64,000 nt of DNA from Nitrospinae bacterium CG11_big_fil_rev_8_21_14_0_20_45_15 (GTDB taxonomy: Bacteria > Nitrospinota > Nitrospinia > Nitrospinales > VA-1): assembly GCA_002787235.1 (NCBI GenBank), contig PCWG01000042.1:474957-538956 (forward strand), written 5' to 3'. The notes beneath the pieces were generated by a model. It did not search any database. It saw only the letters and a list, made by a program, of their open reading frames with translations, and was not told the origin of the DNA. Positions 25,111-33,321 of the stretch are shown piece by piece; the first letter of the stretch is position 1, and every line of letters begins with the position of its first letter. Made by a program: the position numbers and the translations under genes.

Positions 25111-26409
25111 ATGAATTCATTATCTGTCACAGAAATCGCTAAACGATCCCGGAAAGTGGCATTTCAACTGTCACGTCTGACTGCACAAGAGAAAGATCGT
25201 GTTTTGTTGGCGATGGCTGAGGCCATTTCAGCAAATTCAGAGGCTATTTTATCTGCAAACAAACAGGATCTGGAATGGGCAGAACAGGAAAAAATTGATC
25301 GTCCCCTCATTTCACGTTTGACATTAAATCCCGGTAAAGTTCAAGGAATGGCACAAGGCATACGGAGTGTGGCCTGCTTGCCCAATCCCGTTGGTGTTCG
25401 GGAAAAAACAACAGAACTTGATAAAGGACTCATCCTGACACGGATTTCATGCCCCATCGGCGTGATCGGTGCTATATTTGAATCGCGTCCTGATGCTGTC
25501 CCACAAATAGCTTCTTTGTGTTTCAAGTCGGGGAATGCGGTTATTTTAAAAGGCGGCAGAGAAGCGCAAAATTCAAATAGAGTTTTGGGTTCTCTTTTGC
25601 GGGAAGCCATTGCCAGTGTCTTTGCAGACCTTGTGGATGCGGTCCAACTGATTGAGACACGAGCGGAAGTTGCGGAAATGTTGCGGGAAGAAGATTCGAT
25701 TGATCTAATCATTCCTCGTGGAAGCAATGATTTTGTACGTTATATTCAGAAAAACACTCAAATTCCTGTCCTCGGTCACTCCGAGGGCATCTGTCATGCG
25801 TATATAGATGAAGAGGCTGATTTGCAAAAAGCGATCGCCGTCGTGCTGGACTCCAAGTTGCAATATCCCGCCGCCTGCAATGCGATCGAAAACCTGCTCA
25901 TTCATGTCAATATTGCGCCAAAGGTTTTGCCTGAGCTCGCGCAAAAGCTGAATGACGAAGGGGTACAACTTGTAGGGTGCGAGCGCAGTGTGCTTCAAAG
26001 TTCCCTGATTCATTTGGCGGATCCCATCGAATGGGACACCGAGTATACCGGCCTGAAGCTGGCTATAAAGATAGTGGATGATCTGGAGTCAGCGATCGGC
26101 TTTATCAACGAACACGGGTCGGGTCACAGCGAAGTGATCCTCACAGAAAATAGTGAGCTGGCGGAAGAATTTCTGGAGAAAGTGGATTCTTCCAGTGTGA
26201 TGTGGAACGCATCGACACGCTTTGCGGATGGCTTTCGCTACGGATTGGGTGCAGAGGTGGGCATCAGCACCAACAAAACACATGCGCGTGGACCTGTAGG
26301 GCTGGAAGGACTGGTCATCTACAAGTATCAATTGCGAGGGGAGGGGCAAACCGTTAAAGAATATTCAGGAGAAAACAGTAGCAAAGCATTCACTCATTTG
26401 CCTTTATGA
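25111..26409 (+). CDS. proA: Glutamate-5-semialdehyde dehydrogenase (gamma-glutamyl phosphate reductase)
   Basis: 432 residues. NADPH-dependent reduction of glutamyl 5-phosphate, the second step of proline synthesis. Aldehyde-dehydrogenase-fold motifs: GVIGAIFESRPDA near 112, GNAVILKGGREAQNSN, IPRGSNDFVR, the catalytic Cys256 in PAACNAIE, and SGHSEVILT. The family C-terminus is present (MWNASTRFADGFRYGLGAEVGIST, HARGPVGLEGL). proB is not adjacent. The stop overlaps the next start by 4 bases (ATGA), coupling it to the M50 protease gene. Confidence 0.97.
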   Translation: MNSLSVTEIAKRSRKVAFQLSRLTAQEKDRVLLAMAEAISANSEAILSANKQDLEWAEQEKIDRPLISRLTLNPGKVQGMAQGIRSVACLPNPVGVREKTTELDKGLILTRISCPIGVIGAIFESRPDAVPQIASLCFKSGNAVILKGGREAQNSNRVLGSLLREAIASVFADLVDAVQLIETRAEVAEMLREEDSIDLIIPRGSNDFVRYIQKNTQIPVLGHSEGICHAYIDEEADLQKAIAVVLDSKLQYPAACNAIENLLIHVNIAPKVLPELAQKLNDEGVQLVGCERSVLQSSLIHLADPIEWDTEYTGLKLAIKIVDDLESAIGFINEHGSGHSEVILTENSELAEEFLEKVDSSSVMWNASTRFADGFRYGLGAEVGISTNKTHARGPVGLEGLVIYKYQLRGEGQTVKEYSGENSSKAFTHLPL

Positions 26410-27278
26410 GTTCAGATTATGAGGAGGACAGGGCGGAGTTTGGGCACCCATTATTGAAGAGGCGGTTTTATCCGGCTTTAAAAGCCCCAACACCTCGACA
26501 ATGGTTGGTTTTTTCCATACTGGTGTTACTGACTCTTGGAACGACCTATCTGGCCGGTGGGTTTTTGTTTGCGTTGAGTCTGGTATTCATTTTAGGGATT
26601 CATGAATTTGGTCATTACTGGGCCGCAAGGAGAAATCACGTGTCTGTATCCTTGCCATATTTCATTCCAGCACCCCCTTTTTTCATTGCCGGAACTTTTG
26701 GTGCCTTCATTATCATCAAAGATCCCATTCCCAATAGGGGAGTGTTGATGGAGATTGGAGCTTCGGGACCAATCGCAGGTTTTATTGCTTCTTTTATCGC
26801 ATTGAGTGTGGGTTTGTTTTTGTCCGAAGTCAGCCCATCCAATGCCATACAAGGGGTATCATTTGGTTCATCACTCATACTTTCCGCACTTTCTAAACTG
26901 ATTCTAGGCGTCACTCCACTTTCAACCGATGTAGACATTCAACTTCATTCCATCGCCTTTGCAGGTTGGATAGGAATGTTCATAACCGCATTGAATCTGA
27001 TCCCCGTCGGACAATTGGATGGAGGTCACGTTGTTTACGCTCTGCTCAAGGGGAAATACAAAATGATTTCCCGTGTGTTTTTTTTATTACTCTTTCCATT
27101 AGGAATCCTTTGGCAGGGCTGGTGGTTTTGGGCCGTTTTGATCGCCCTTATAGGATTCAAGCCGGCTCCATTGTTAGATGAAAATGACTATCTGAAAAGA
27201 GAACACAAATTTTTGGGGAAGTGCTGTTTGTTTATTTTTATCGTAACCTTTGTTCCTGTCCCCTTTGAAATCATTTGA
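26406..27278 (+). CDS. Site-2-type intramembrane zinc metalloprotease (peptidase M50)
   Basis: 290 residues with about six or seven membrane segments. The zinc site is HEFGHYWAARR near residue 66 (HExxH), and the third ligand is the Asp of NLIPVGQLDGGHV near 200. A conserved PYFIPAPPF follows the first motif. There is no PDZ domain, so it is closer to the compact FtsH-independent/plant EGY-like M50 group than to RseP. It is coupled to proA by ATGA overlap. The substrate is unknown; a membrane-bound regulator is typical for the family. Confidence 0.93.
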   Translation: MSSDYEEDRAEFGHPLLKRRFYPALKAPTPRQWLVFSILVLLTLGTTYLAGGFLFALSLVFILGIHEFGHYWAARRNHVSVSLPYFIPAPPFFIAGTFGAFIIIKDPIPNRGVLMEIGASGPIAGFIASFIALSVGLFLSEVSPSNAIQGVSFGSSLILSALSKLILGVTPLSTDVDIQLHSIAFAGWIGMFITALNLIPVGQLDGGHVVYALLKGKYKMISRVFFLLLFPLGILWQGWWFWAVLIALIGFKPAPLLDENDYLKREHKFLGKCCLFIFIVTFVPVPFEII

Positions 27279-27484
27279 ACACCGCCGTTGCAAACGCATT
27301 GAAGGCAGACACTTGAAAGTCAGTTTAAATCAATCAAAGTAGTTCTAGTTAATTTTTAACTTAATGTGTTCAAGTAATTATAATTAAAGGATTAATTTAA
27401 TTTAATTTTTACTATTTGGTGGCATTTTTAAGCTAAAATTTTATTGACAGAGGTTTGACCCCTATGATACCGTCGTACCCATCT

Positions 27485-27583
27485 AAGGGCGTTGAACGCT
27501 TGCCTTTGCCGGCAAACCCACAAGAAGAATCGTCTTGGTTGCCATCAAGGTCTCTTTTTGGACTGTTCAGCGCCCTTTTTTAT
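27485..27583 (+). ncRNA. Candidate structured small RNA with intrinsic terminator
   Basis: A 13-bp closing stem (27485-27497 with 27565-27577, one G:U) is followed directly by a T-rich run (27576-27583). The 67 bases inside hold two short hairpins: TTGCC/GGCAA at 27500-27515 and CAAGA/TCTTG at 27521-27536. A perfect TTGACA lies at 27444-27449, with GATACC 16 bases later as a poor -10. It does not match tRNA, SRP RNA, 6S or a riboswitch I can recall. It could be an sRNA or a leader that folds before the TolC-like gene 80 bases downstream. Everything here is inference from folding. Confidence 0.45.
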
Positions 27584-27663
27584 TGCGCTAAGATATTTTG
27601 AAAAAAAATCCATTTCAAAATCCTCCTGTGTCTGTCTTCAAATACATTGCGATCACAACCAGC

Positions 27664-28461
27664 ATGAATATTCTCTTTAAAAAAGTATTGCCGTCCTTTT
27701 TTGTTTCCATTTTGCTTTCAATATTTATTTTGTTGGTAGAAGCAAAAGCAGAGACGGATTCTGTTTTCCCCTTTATTCCGGGAATAAAAGAATTTCGTGG
27801 CATGATAGATACAAATCCTTCGATTCCTGACAAGGTAGAATCTTATTTTGCGGCGAAGGATTTTTACTTTCAAATCCAGAGTAAGACAGAGCAGTTGAAA
27901 ATTTCTAAAGAAGTTCGCGATCATTTTGAAACGTCTACTGAAAAGGCCGAACAAAAATACGACCGCGGAGAAGAAGGGGTCTCGCAATCCGATATCACCA
28001 AATTGAAGCTTGGCTTGGCGGGAACGCTCAACGATATTTATGAATTGACTGCGGAGATTGATATAGCAAAGCTTTCACTGGGTCATTTACTGGGCATTGA
28101 GTTTATTGTAAATTGTCCCCTTGATGAAGATAAAATGATCGTGCTTGAATACGATCCTGAAACTTTTGATGATGCCTTGTTGAATTTTGCTGATCGGCTT
28201 GAATTTAAGAAACAGCTTGTAAAAATAAAAAAAGCTGAAAATGTTTTTAAACTGGCTCAATCGTCACGAAAAATTACTCGAACGTTGTTGGTAACCGAAG
28301 TAGCCAATTATGATTTTGGGATAGGGAATCCGAGCGACCTGTTTGAAGCCTTAATCATTTACACTCGGGTTTTGAGGGGTTATTATCAGGCGGTCTACGA
28401 TTTTAACAAGTCTGTCATCAACATGGAATTGATTCAGTCTAAAGTTCAGCCTGTTCAATGA
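27664..28461 (+). CDS. Periplasmic TolC-like coiled-coil protein
   Basis: 265 residues from the ATG at 27664. An upstream in-frame TTG is not at a ribosome site. The signal peptide ends LVEAKA. The rest is mostly helical: VESYFAAKDFYFQIQSKTEQL, a long heptad-rich stretch, and the C-terminal YDFGIGNPSDLFEALIIYTR with YYQAVYDFN. This matches the helix, 'G-N-x-x-D-L/F' turn and helix of TolC/outer-membrane-factor repeats. It is about half the length of TolC and lacks a clear beta-barrel strand pair, so it is probably not a pore. It precedes dprA by 36 bases on the same strand. Confidence 0.7.
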   Translation: MNILFKKVLPSFFVSILLSIFILLVEAKAETDSVFPFIPGIKEFRGMIDTNPSIPDKVESYFAAKDFYFQIQSKTEQLKISKEVRDHFETSTEKAEQKYDRGEEGVSQSDITKLKLGLAGTLNDIYELTAEIDIAKLSLGHLLGIEFIVNCPLDEDKMIVLEYDPETFDDALLNFADRLEFKKQLVKIKKAENVFKLAQSSRKITRTLLVTEVANYDFGIGNPSDLFEALIIYTRVLRGYYQAVYDFNKSVINMELIQSKVQPVQ

Positions 28462-28497
28462 GCTGATTGCAAAGAGAGAACTGAAAAGGTAACGGGA

Positions 28498-29604
28498 ATG
28501 GACTCCAGGCAATACTGGATTGGACTAAATATGGTGCTTGGGGTAGGTAAAACCCTGTTCCATAGATTGGTCAAGGCTCTGGGTTCCCCTGAAGCTATAT
28601 TTAAGGCGAACAAGTCACAGTTGATGACTGTGGAAGGAATTGGGGAAAAGACTGCACAGGAAATTCTTAATTTTCAAGTTGCTGAAAAAACGGAAAGGGA
28701 ATTACGCCTTGTTGATAAATTTGGTGCCAGAATCATCACTCTAAATTGTGAGGAATACCCACCCTTACTGAAGTCTATTTTCGATCCTCCTCCCGTAGTT
28801 TACTGCAAAGGCAAAGATTTGAGGTCGGCGAGTATTCCTTTGGCTGTCGTGGGGACACGCAAGCCGACGAGTTACGGTCGCCGCGTGGTTGAAGATTTGT
28901 GCCTGCCTCTAGCTGAGAAGGGGGTCACCATTATCAGCGGTCTCGCCAGGGGTATCGATACGTTTGCACATCGGACCGCTTTAAAAGCCAATGGTGGAAC
29001 CACAATCGCTGTTTTTGGTTGCGGTTTGGCTCAAACCTATCCCCCTGAAAATGCCGGTTTAAAAGAACAAATCATCGAGAGGGGAAGTATTATTTCTGAA
29101 TTTCCCATGACCATGGGACCCGAGCGCAATAATTTTCCAGCTCGCAATAGAATCATAAGCGGAATGTCTTATGGTGTTCTTGTTGTTGAGGCAGGAGAAA
29201 AAAGCGGTGCCTTGATCACAGCGCAATTTGCACTGGAGCAGGGGAGGGAAGTTTTTGCCACTCCCGGTCCCATCACTTCACCCAACAGCAAAGGCCCGAA
29301 TCGTTTGATTCAGTCGGGTGCAAAGCTGGTAACCGAGCCTTTATCTATTTTGGAAGAACTGCCTTTTGAGGTGCAATCCAGTCTCATTGAGAATGCCTCA
29401 AGAGAAAAAAGTACGGACACTCTTCAATTGAGTGAAAAGGAGCAAAACATAATTTCCTTGATTCAACTGGAAGAATGTCATATAGATCAAATGATTGAAA
29501 TCAGTGGATTGTCACCAGCGCAAGTTTCCGCTACACTACTGCAACTTGAATTGAAGGGTTTGGTCCGCCAGGTAGAAGGGAATAAGTTTATCTCCACAAT
29601 TTAG
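28498..29604 (+). CDS. dprA: DNA processing protein DprA
   Basis: 368 residues. It binds incoming single-stranded DNA and loads RecA during natural transformation. An N-terminal SAM/HhH-like region (VEGIGEKTAQEIL) is followed by the Rossmann-like DprA domain: VVGTRKPTSYGRRV near 120, SGLARGIDTFAHRTAL, IAVFGCGL, YPPEN, SEFPM, NFPARNRIISGMS, VVEAGEKSGALITA and ATPGPI. A winged-helix (DML1-like) C-terminus follows (about 300-365). AAGG lies 9 bases before the ATG. The order dprA-topA-trmFO is common in bacteria. Confidence 0.96.
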   Translation: MDSRQYWIGLNMVLGVGKTLFHRLVKALGSPEAIFKANKSQLMTVEGIGEKTAQEILNFQVAEKTERELRLVDKFGARIITLNCEEYPPLLKSIFDPPPVVYCKGKDLRSASIPLAVVGTRKPTSYGRRVVEDLCLPLAEKGVTIISGLARGIDTFAHRTALKANGGTTIAVFGCGLAQTYPPENAGLKEQIIERGSIISEFPMTMGPERNNFPARNRIISGMSYGVLVVEAGEKSGALITAQFALEQGREVFATPGPITSPNSKGPNRLIQSGAKLVTEPLSILEELPFEVQSSLIENASREKSTDTLQLSEKEQNIISLIQLEECHIDQMIEISGLSPAQVSATLLQLELKGLVRQVEGNKFISTI

Positions 29605-29685
29605 ACCATTCCATAAAATACGTAGAAATTCACACAGTCTCATAAGCAGACCGGGATTGTTAATAATTATTGAGAGAAAGAGTTC

Positions 29686-31950
29686 ATGGCTAAAACGCTT
29701 AAATCCCTTGTAATCGTAGAGTCCCCCACCAAGGTTAAAACACTGAATAAAATTCTGGGTAAGAATTTCATAGTAAAAGCCTCAGTGGGTCACCTCAAAG
29801 ACCTTCCCAAGAAAAAACTGGGTGTTGATATAGAGAATGGATTCGCGCCTGAGTACATCACTATAAGAGGGAAGGGGAAGATTTTAAGCGAATTAAAAGC
29901 CGCCGCGAAAAAGGCTCAAGATATATACCTTGCTCCCGATCCTGATAGAGAAGGGGAAGCCATTGCTTTTCATGTGGGCAATGAAATCGGGAAATACAAC
30001 AAGGGTAAGGTTTACCGCGTATTATTCAATGAAATAACTAAAAAAGCGGTGACCGAAGCGATCAAAAATCCTACCGAACTGAATGAAAACCGTGTCAATG
30101 CACAACAGGCCAGACGTATTTTGGATCGTTTGGTGGGTTATCAAATCAGTCCCATTCTTTGGCGCAAAGTGCGTCGTGGTTTGAGTGCCGGTAGAGTTCA
30201 ATCGGTTGCCCTGAGGCTGGTTTGCGAAAGGGAAAAAGAGATTCTGGCTTTCAATCCTCAGGAGTATTGGACCATTGTACTGGATGTGGAAGGCAACGAG
30301 CCCCCTCCATTTCCTGCCAAATTATTCAAGATCAATGATGAAAAAGCGGAGCTACATAATAAGGAAGAAACGGATAAAGTTTTAAAGGGAATTGAAGGAC
30401 AATCTTTCATACTTGAAAATGTTGTGAAAAAGGAACGCAAACGCAATCCGACCGCCCCCTTTATTACCAGTAGTCTTCAGCAGGAAGCTTCAAGAAAACT
30501 CAATTTCTCACCCAAAAAGACAATGATGCTGGCCCAGCGATTGTACGAAGGCCAATCTTTGGCGGGCAGAGGAACAGTCGGTTTGATCACCTACATGCGT
30601 ACAGATTCCACACGCGTTGCAGACGAAGCTCTGGCCACGGTACGTTCTTATATTCAAGAGCGTTTTGATAAAGATTTTTTACCCGCAACGCCCAATCAGT
30701 TCAAAACCAAGAAATCGGCACAGGATGCTCATGAAGCCATCCGACCCACTGATGTTTTCATGGATCCCAAATCGATAAAGGATCAGTTGGAAAATGACTT
30801 GTTCCGATTGTATGAGTTGATCTGGTTGCGATTTGTTTCCAGCCAAATGTCTCCAGCTATCATGGACACCACCCAATTCGACATCCGGGCGAAAGAGTAC
30901 TTGTTCCGTAGCAATGGATCGATCGTTAAATTTCAAGGCTTTACAAAAGTCTATGTGGAAAGTGATGACAATCAAAAGGCCGATAGCAATACCGACCGTA
31001 TTTTACCCAATCTGGAAAAAGGTCAATCGCTGAAAGTTTTGAAAACAGTCCCTGAACAGCACTTTACCCAACCTCCGCCAAGATTTTCTGAAGCCATGCT
31101 GGTCAAAGAGCTTGAAGAAAAAGGAGTGGGTCGACCGAGTACGTTTGCATCCATCATCAGCGTTATTAAAGACCGCGATTATGTGCAGACCGAAGATCGT
31201 CGCCTGCAGCCCTCAGAATTAGGGACACTGGTTTCTGACATGCTGGTTGAAAATTTTCCAGATATTGTCAGTGCTGAATTCACCGCCAAAATGGAAGACC
31301 AGCTCGATCTGATTGAATCGGGTGATATGGAATGGGGGGTGGCATTGAAAGAATTTTATATCCCCTTCAAATCCAACCTCGAAGAAGCAGAAAAGAAAAT
31401 GAAGGATTTGAAAAAAGAGATTGAGGAAACGGGCGAAGATTGCGATAAATGCGGCAAGCCAATGATCATCAAGTGGGGTAGGTTTGGAAAGTTTCAAGCT
31501 TGCTCGGCTTATCCTGAATGTAAAAATGCCAAGGAAATCGGAGCGGGAAAAGAGGAAGCCGAACCCGAAGTGGCCGAGGGTGAATGTGACAAATGTCATT
31601 CGTCTTTAGTGGTTAAAATGGGGCGTTTTGGGAAGTTCTTAGCCTGTTCCACCTATCCCGAATGTAAATTTACCAAACCCATCAGTTTGGGTATTTTATG
31701 TCCAGAAGAAGAATGTAAAGGTTATATTTCTGCGCGCCGATCCAAAAAAGGCAGGAATTTTTACGGTTGTAGTGAATATCCCAACTGCAAATTCACCTCA
31801 TGGGACAAACCTGTTGCAGAGCCTTGCCCGGAGTGCCAGCATCCTTTTCTTGTTGAGAAATGGAAAAAGGACGAAGGAGCCTCCATTCTATGTTCCAAAT
31901 GTGGTTATAAGAGAAGTGCTGATCCTGACGCTGAAACTGCGACGGCATAG
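29686..31950 (+). CDS. topA: DNA topoisomerase I (type IA) with four C-terminal zinc ribbons
   Basis: 754 residues. It relaxes negative supercoils. TOPRIM domain (VIVESPTKVKTL, DPDREGEAI), catalytic Tyr303 in LITYMRTDS, and the PPRFSEAMLVKELEEKGVGRPST segment. The C-terminus carries four Cys4-type zinc motifs: CDKCG...CSAYPEC, CDKCH...CSTYPEC, CPEEEC...CSEYPNC and CPECQ...CSKC. The gene lies 81 bases after dprA, and the trmFO start follows 5 bases after its stop, so the three genes likely form one transcript. Confidence 0.97.
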   Translation: MAKTLKSLVIVESPTKVKTLNKILGKNFIVKASVGHLKDLPKKKLGVDIENGFAPEYITIRGKGKILSELKAAAKKAQDIYLAPDPDREGEAIAFHVGNEIGKYNKGKVYRVLFNEITKKAVTEAIKNPTELNENRVNAQQARRILDRLVGYQISPILWRKVRRGLSAGRVQSVALRLVCEREKEILAFNPQEYWTIVLDVEGNEPPPFPAKLFKINDEKAELHNKEETDKVLKGIEGQSFILENVVKKERKRNPTAPFITSSLQQEASRKLNFSPKKTMMLAQRLYEGQSLAGRGTVGLITYMRTDSTRVADEALATVRSYIQERFDKDFLPATPNQFKTKKSAQDAHEAIRPTDVFMDPKSIKDQLENDLFRLYELIWLRFVSSQMSPAIMDTTQFDIRAKEYLFRSNGSIVKFQGFTKVYVESDDNQKADSNTDRILPNLEKGQSLKVLKTVPEQHFTQPPPRFSEAMLVKELEEKGVGRPSTFASIISVIKDRDYVQTEDRRLQPSELGTLVSDMLVENFPDIVSAEFTAKMEDQLDLIESGDMEWGVALKEFYIPFKSNLEEAEKKMKDLKKEIEETGEDCDKCGKPMIIKWGRFGKFQACSAYPECKNAKEIGAGKEEAEPEVAEGECDKCHSSLVVKMGRFGKFLACSTYPECKFTKPISLGILCPEEECKGYISARRSKKGRNFYGCSEYPNCKFTSWDKPVAEPCPECQHPFLVEKWKKDEGASILCSKCGYKRSADPDAETATA

Positions 31951-31955
31951 CTCTA

Positions 31956-33275
31956 ATGAAAAACTATCTGACAGTTATCGGCTCCGGCCTGGCTGGCTCT
32001 GAGGCGGCGTGGCAGGCTGCTGAACGCGGAGTCAAGGTTGTTTTATATGAGATGCGCCCTGTCCAGCCCACCCAGGTTCATAAAACCGATCAATGCGCTG
32101 AACTGGTTTGCAGCAACTCCCTTGGAGGCAATCAGGCGCACTCGGCCCCCTTCCTTCTAAAAGAAGAGTTGCGTCGGCTCAATTCTTTGGTCATTGCCAG
32201 TGCGGATGAGCATGCTGTTCCTGCCGGATCGGCACTGGCTGTGGATAGAGATTTGTTTTCATCTACCATCACAAAACGTTTGTCAACTCACCCCAATATC
32301 ACATTCAAGCGCGAAGAGGTCACCGAAATTCCAGACGAAGGCCCCGTCATTCTTGCGACGGGGCCGCTCACTTCCAAGAATTTATCAGAAAGCATTTCCC
32401 GACTGATCGGACAAAACTACCTGTATTTTTACGATGCGCTTTCCCCCATTATTGATGCTCAGTCTATTGACTACGACAAAGCATTTTTTGCTTCCCGCTA
32501 CGACAAGGGCGATGCCGACTATTTGAATTGCCCACTGAATAAAGAAGAATACACGGCTTTGGTACGCGAGCTTTGTCTGGCAAAAAAAGTTCCTTTGCAG
32601 TCTTTTGAAAAACCTATTTACTTTGAAGGCTGTATGCCAGTAGAAGAGTTGGCACTTCGGGGTGAAAAGACTCTGGCTTTTGGGCCGATGAAACCGGTAG
32701 GACTTCCTTGTCCGAAAACAGGAAAAGTTTTTCACGCTGTTGTGCAATTGCGGCATGAAAATAAAGAGGGCACGGCTTTTAATATTGTGGGTTTCCAGAC
32801 GAAGTTGACCTATCCAGAGCAGAAGCGTGTGTTTCGTATGATTCCTGGACTGGAAAATGCCGAATTTTTCAGACTTGGGGCGATTCACAGGAATACGTTT
32901 ATCAACGCCCCCACATTATTGACTTCGCAACTGGAATTGAAATCGAATCCAGGAATTTATTTTGCAGGTCAAATCATCGGGGTAGAGGGCTATGTTGAGT
33001 CGACTGCAATGGGTGCCCTTGCGGGTATCAGCGCGGTCAAACGTCTTTGTGGAGAATCCTACTCACCACCACCGCTCGACACGGCATTGGGTTCACTGAT
33101 AAATTATGTTGCGGGTGGGAGAATTGGTGGGGCTTATCAACCGATGAATATCAATTACGGTCTGTTCCCGGCTAGTTCTATGAAAACACGCAATAAACAA
33201 TTGCGGAACGAGCAAATCATGCAGAAAGCACTGCTCAGTATGGATCAATGGATGTCTGCCCATTTTTCGCAATAG
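31956..33275 (+). CDS. trmFO: Methylenetetrahydrofolate-tRNA-(uracil-5-)-methyltransferase TrmFO
   Basis: 439 residues. It makes m5U54 in the tRNA T-loop using methylene-THF and FADH2, the folate alternative to SAM-dependent TrmA. Motifs: FAD-binding GSGLAGSEAAWQ at 9-20, YEMRPVQPTQVHKT, CAELVCSNSLGG, YFEGCMPVEELA, GPMKPVGL, GFQTKLTYPEQKRVFRMIPG, and the C-terminal GQIIGVEGYVESTAMG with YQPMNINYGLFP. Both this enzyme and MetF draw on methylene-THF. Confidence 0.97.
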   Translation: MKNYLTVIGSGLAGSEAAWQAAERGVKVVLYEMRPVQPTQVHKTDQCAELVCSNSLGGNQAHSAPFLLKEELRRLNSLVIASADEHAVPAGSALAVDRDLFSSTITKRLSTHPNITFKREEVTEIPDEGPVILATGPLTSKNLSESISRLIGQNYLYFYDALSPIIDAQSIDYDKAFFASRYDKGDADYLNCPLNKEEYTALVRELCLAKKVPLQSFEKPIYFEGCMPVEELALRGEKTLAFGPMKPVGLPCPKTGKVFHAVVQLRHENKEGTAFNIVGFQTKLTYPEQKRVFRMIPGLENAEFFRLGAIHRNTFINAPTLLTSQLELKSNPGIYFAGQIIGVEGYVESTAMGALAGISAVKRLCGESYSPPPLDTALGSLINYVAGGRIGGAYQPMNINYGLFPASSMKTRNKQLRNEQIMQKALLSMDQWMSAHFSQ

Positions 33276-33321
33276 TGTAAAAACAATCGCTGTAAAATCT
33301 CCGCTGGAAAAAATCGATCCT

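Noticed and set aside
27444-27468. Perfect TTGACA with TATGAT
   Set aside because: Spacing is only 13 bases, too short for a sigma-70 promoter using this pair; only the weaker GATACC at 16 bases is compatible, so I mention it inside the RNA entry and do not call a separate promoter.
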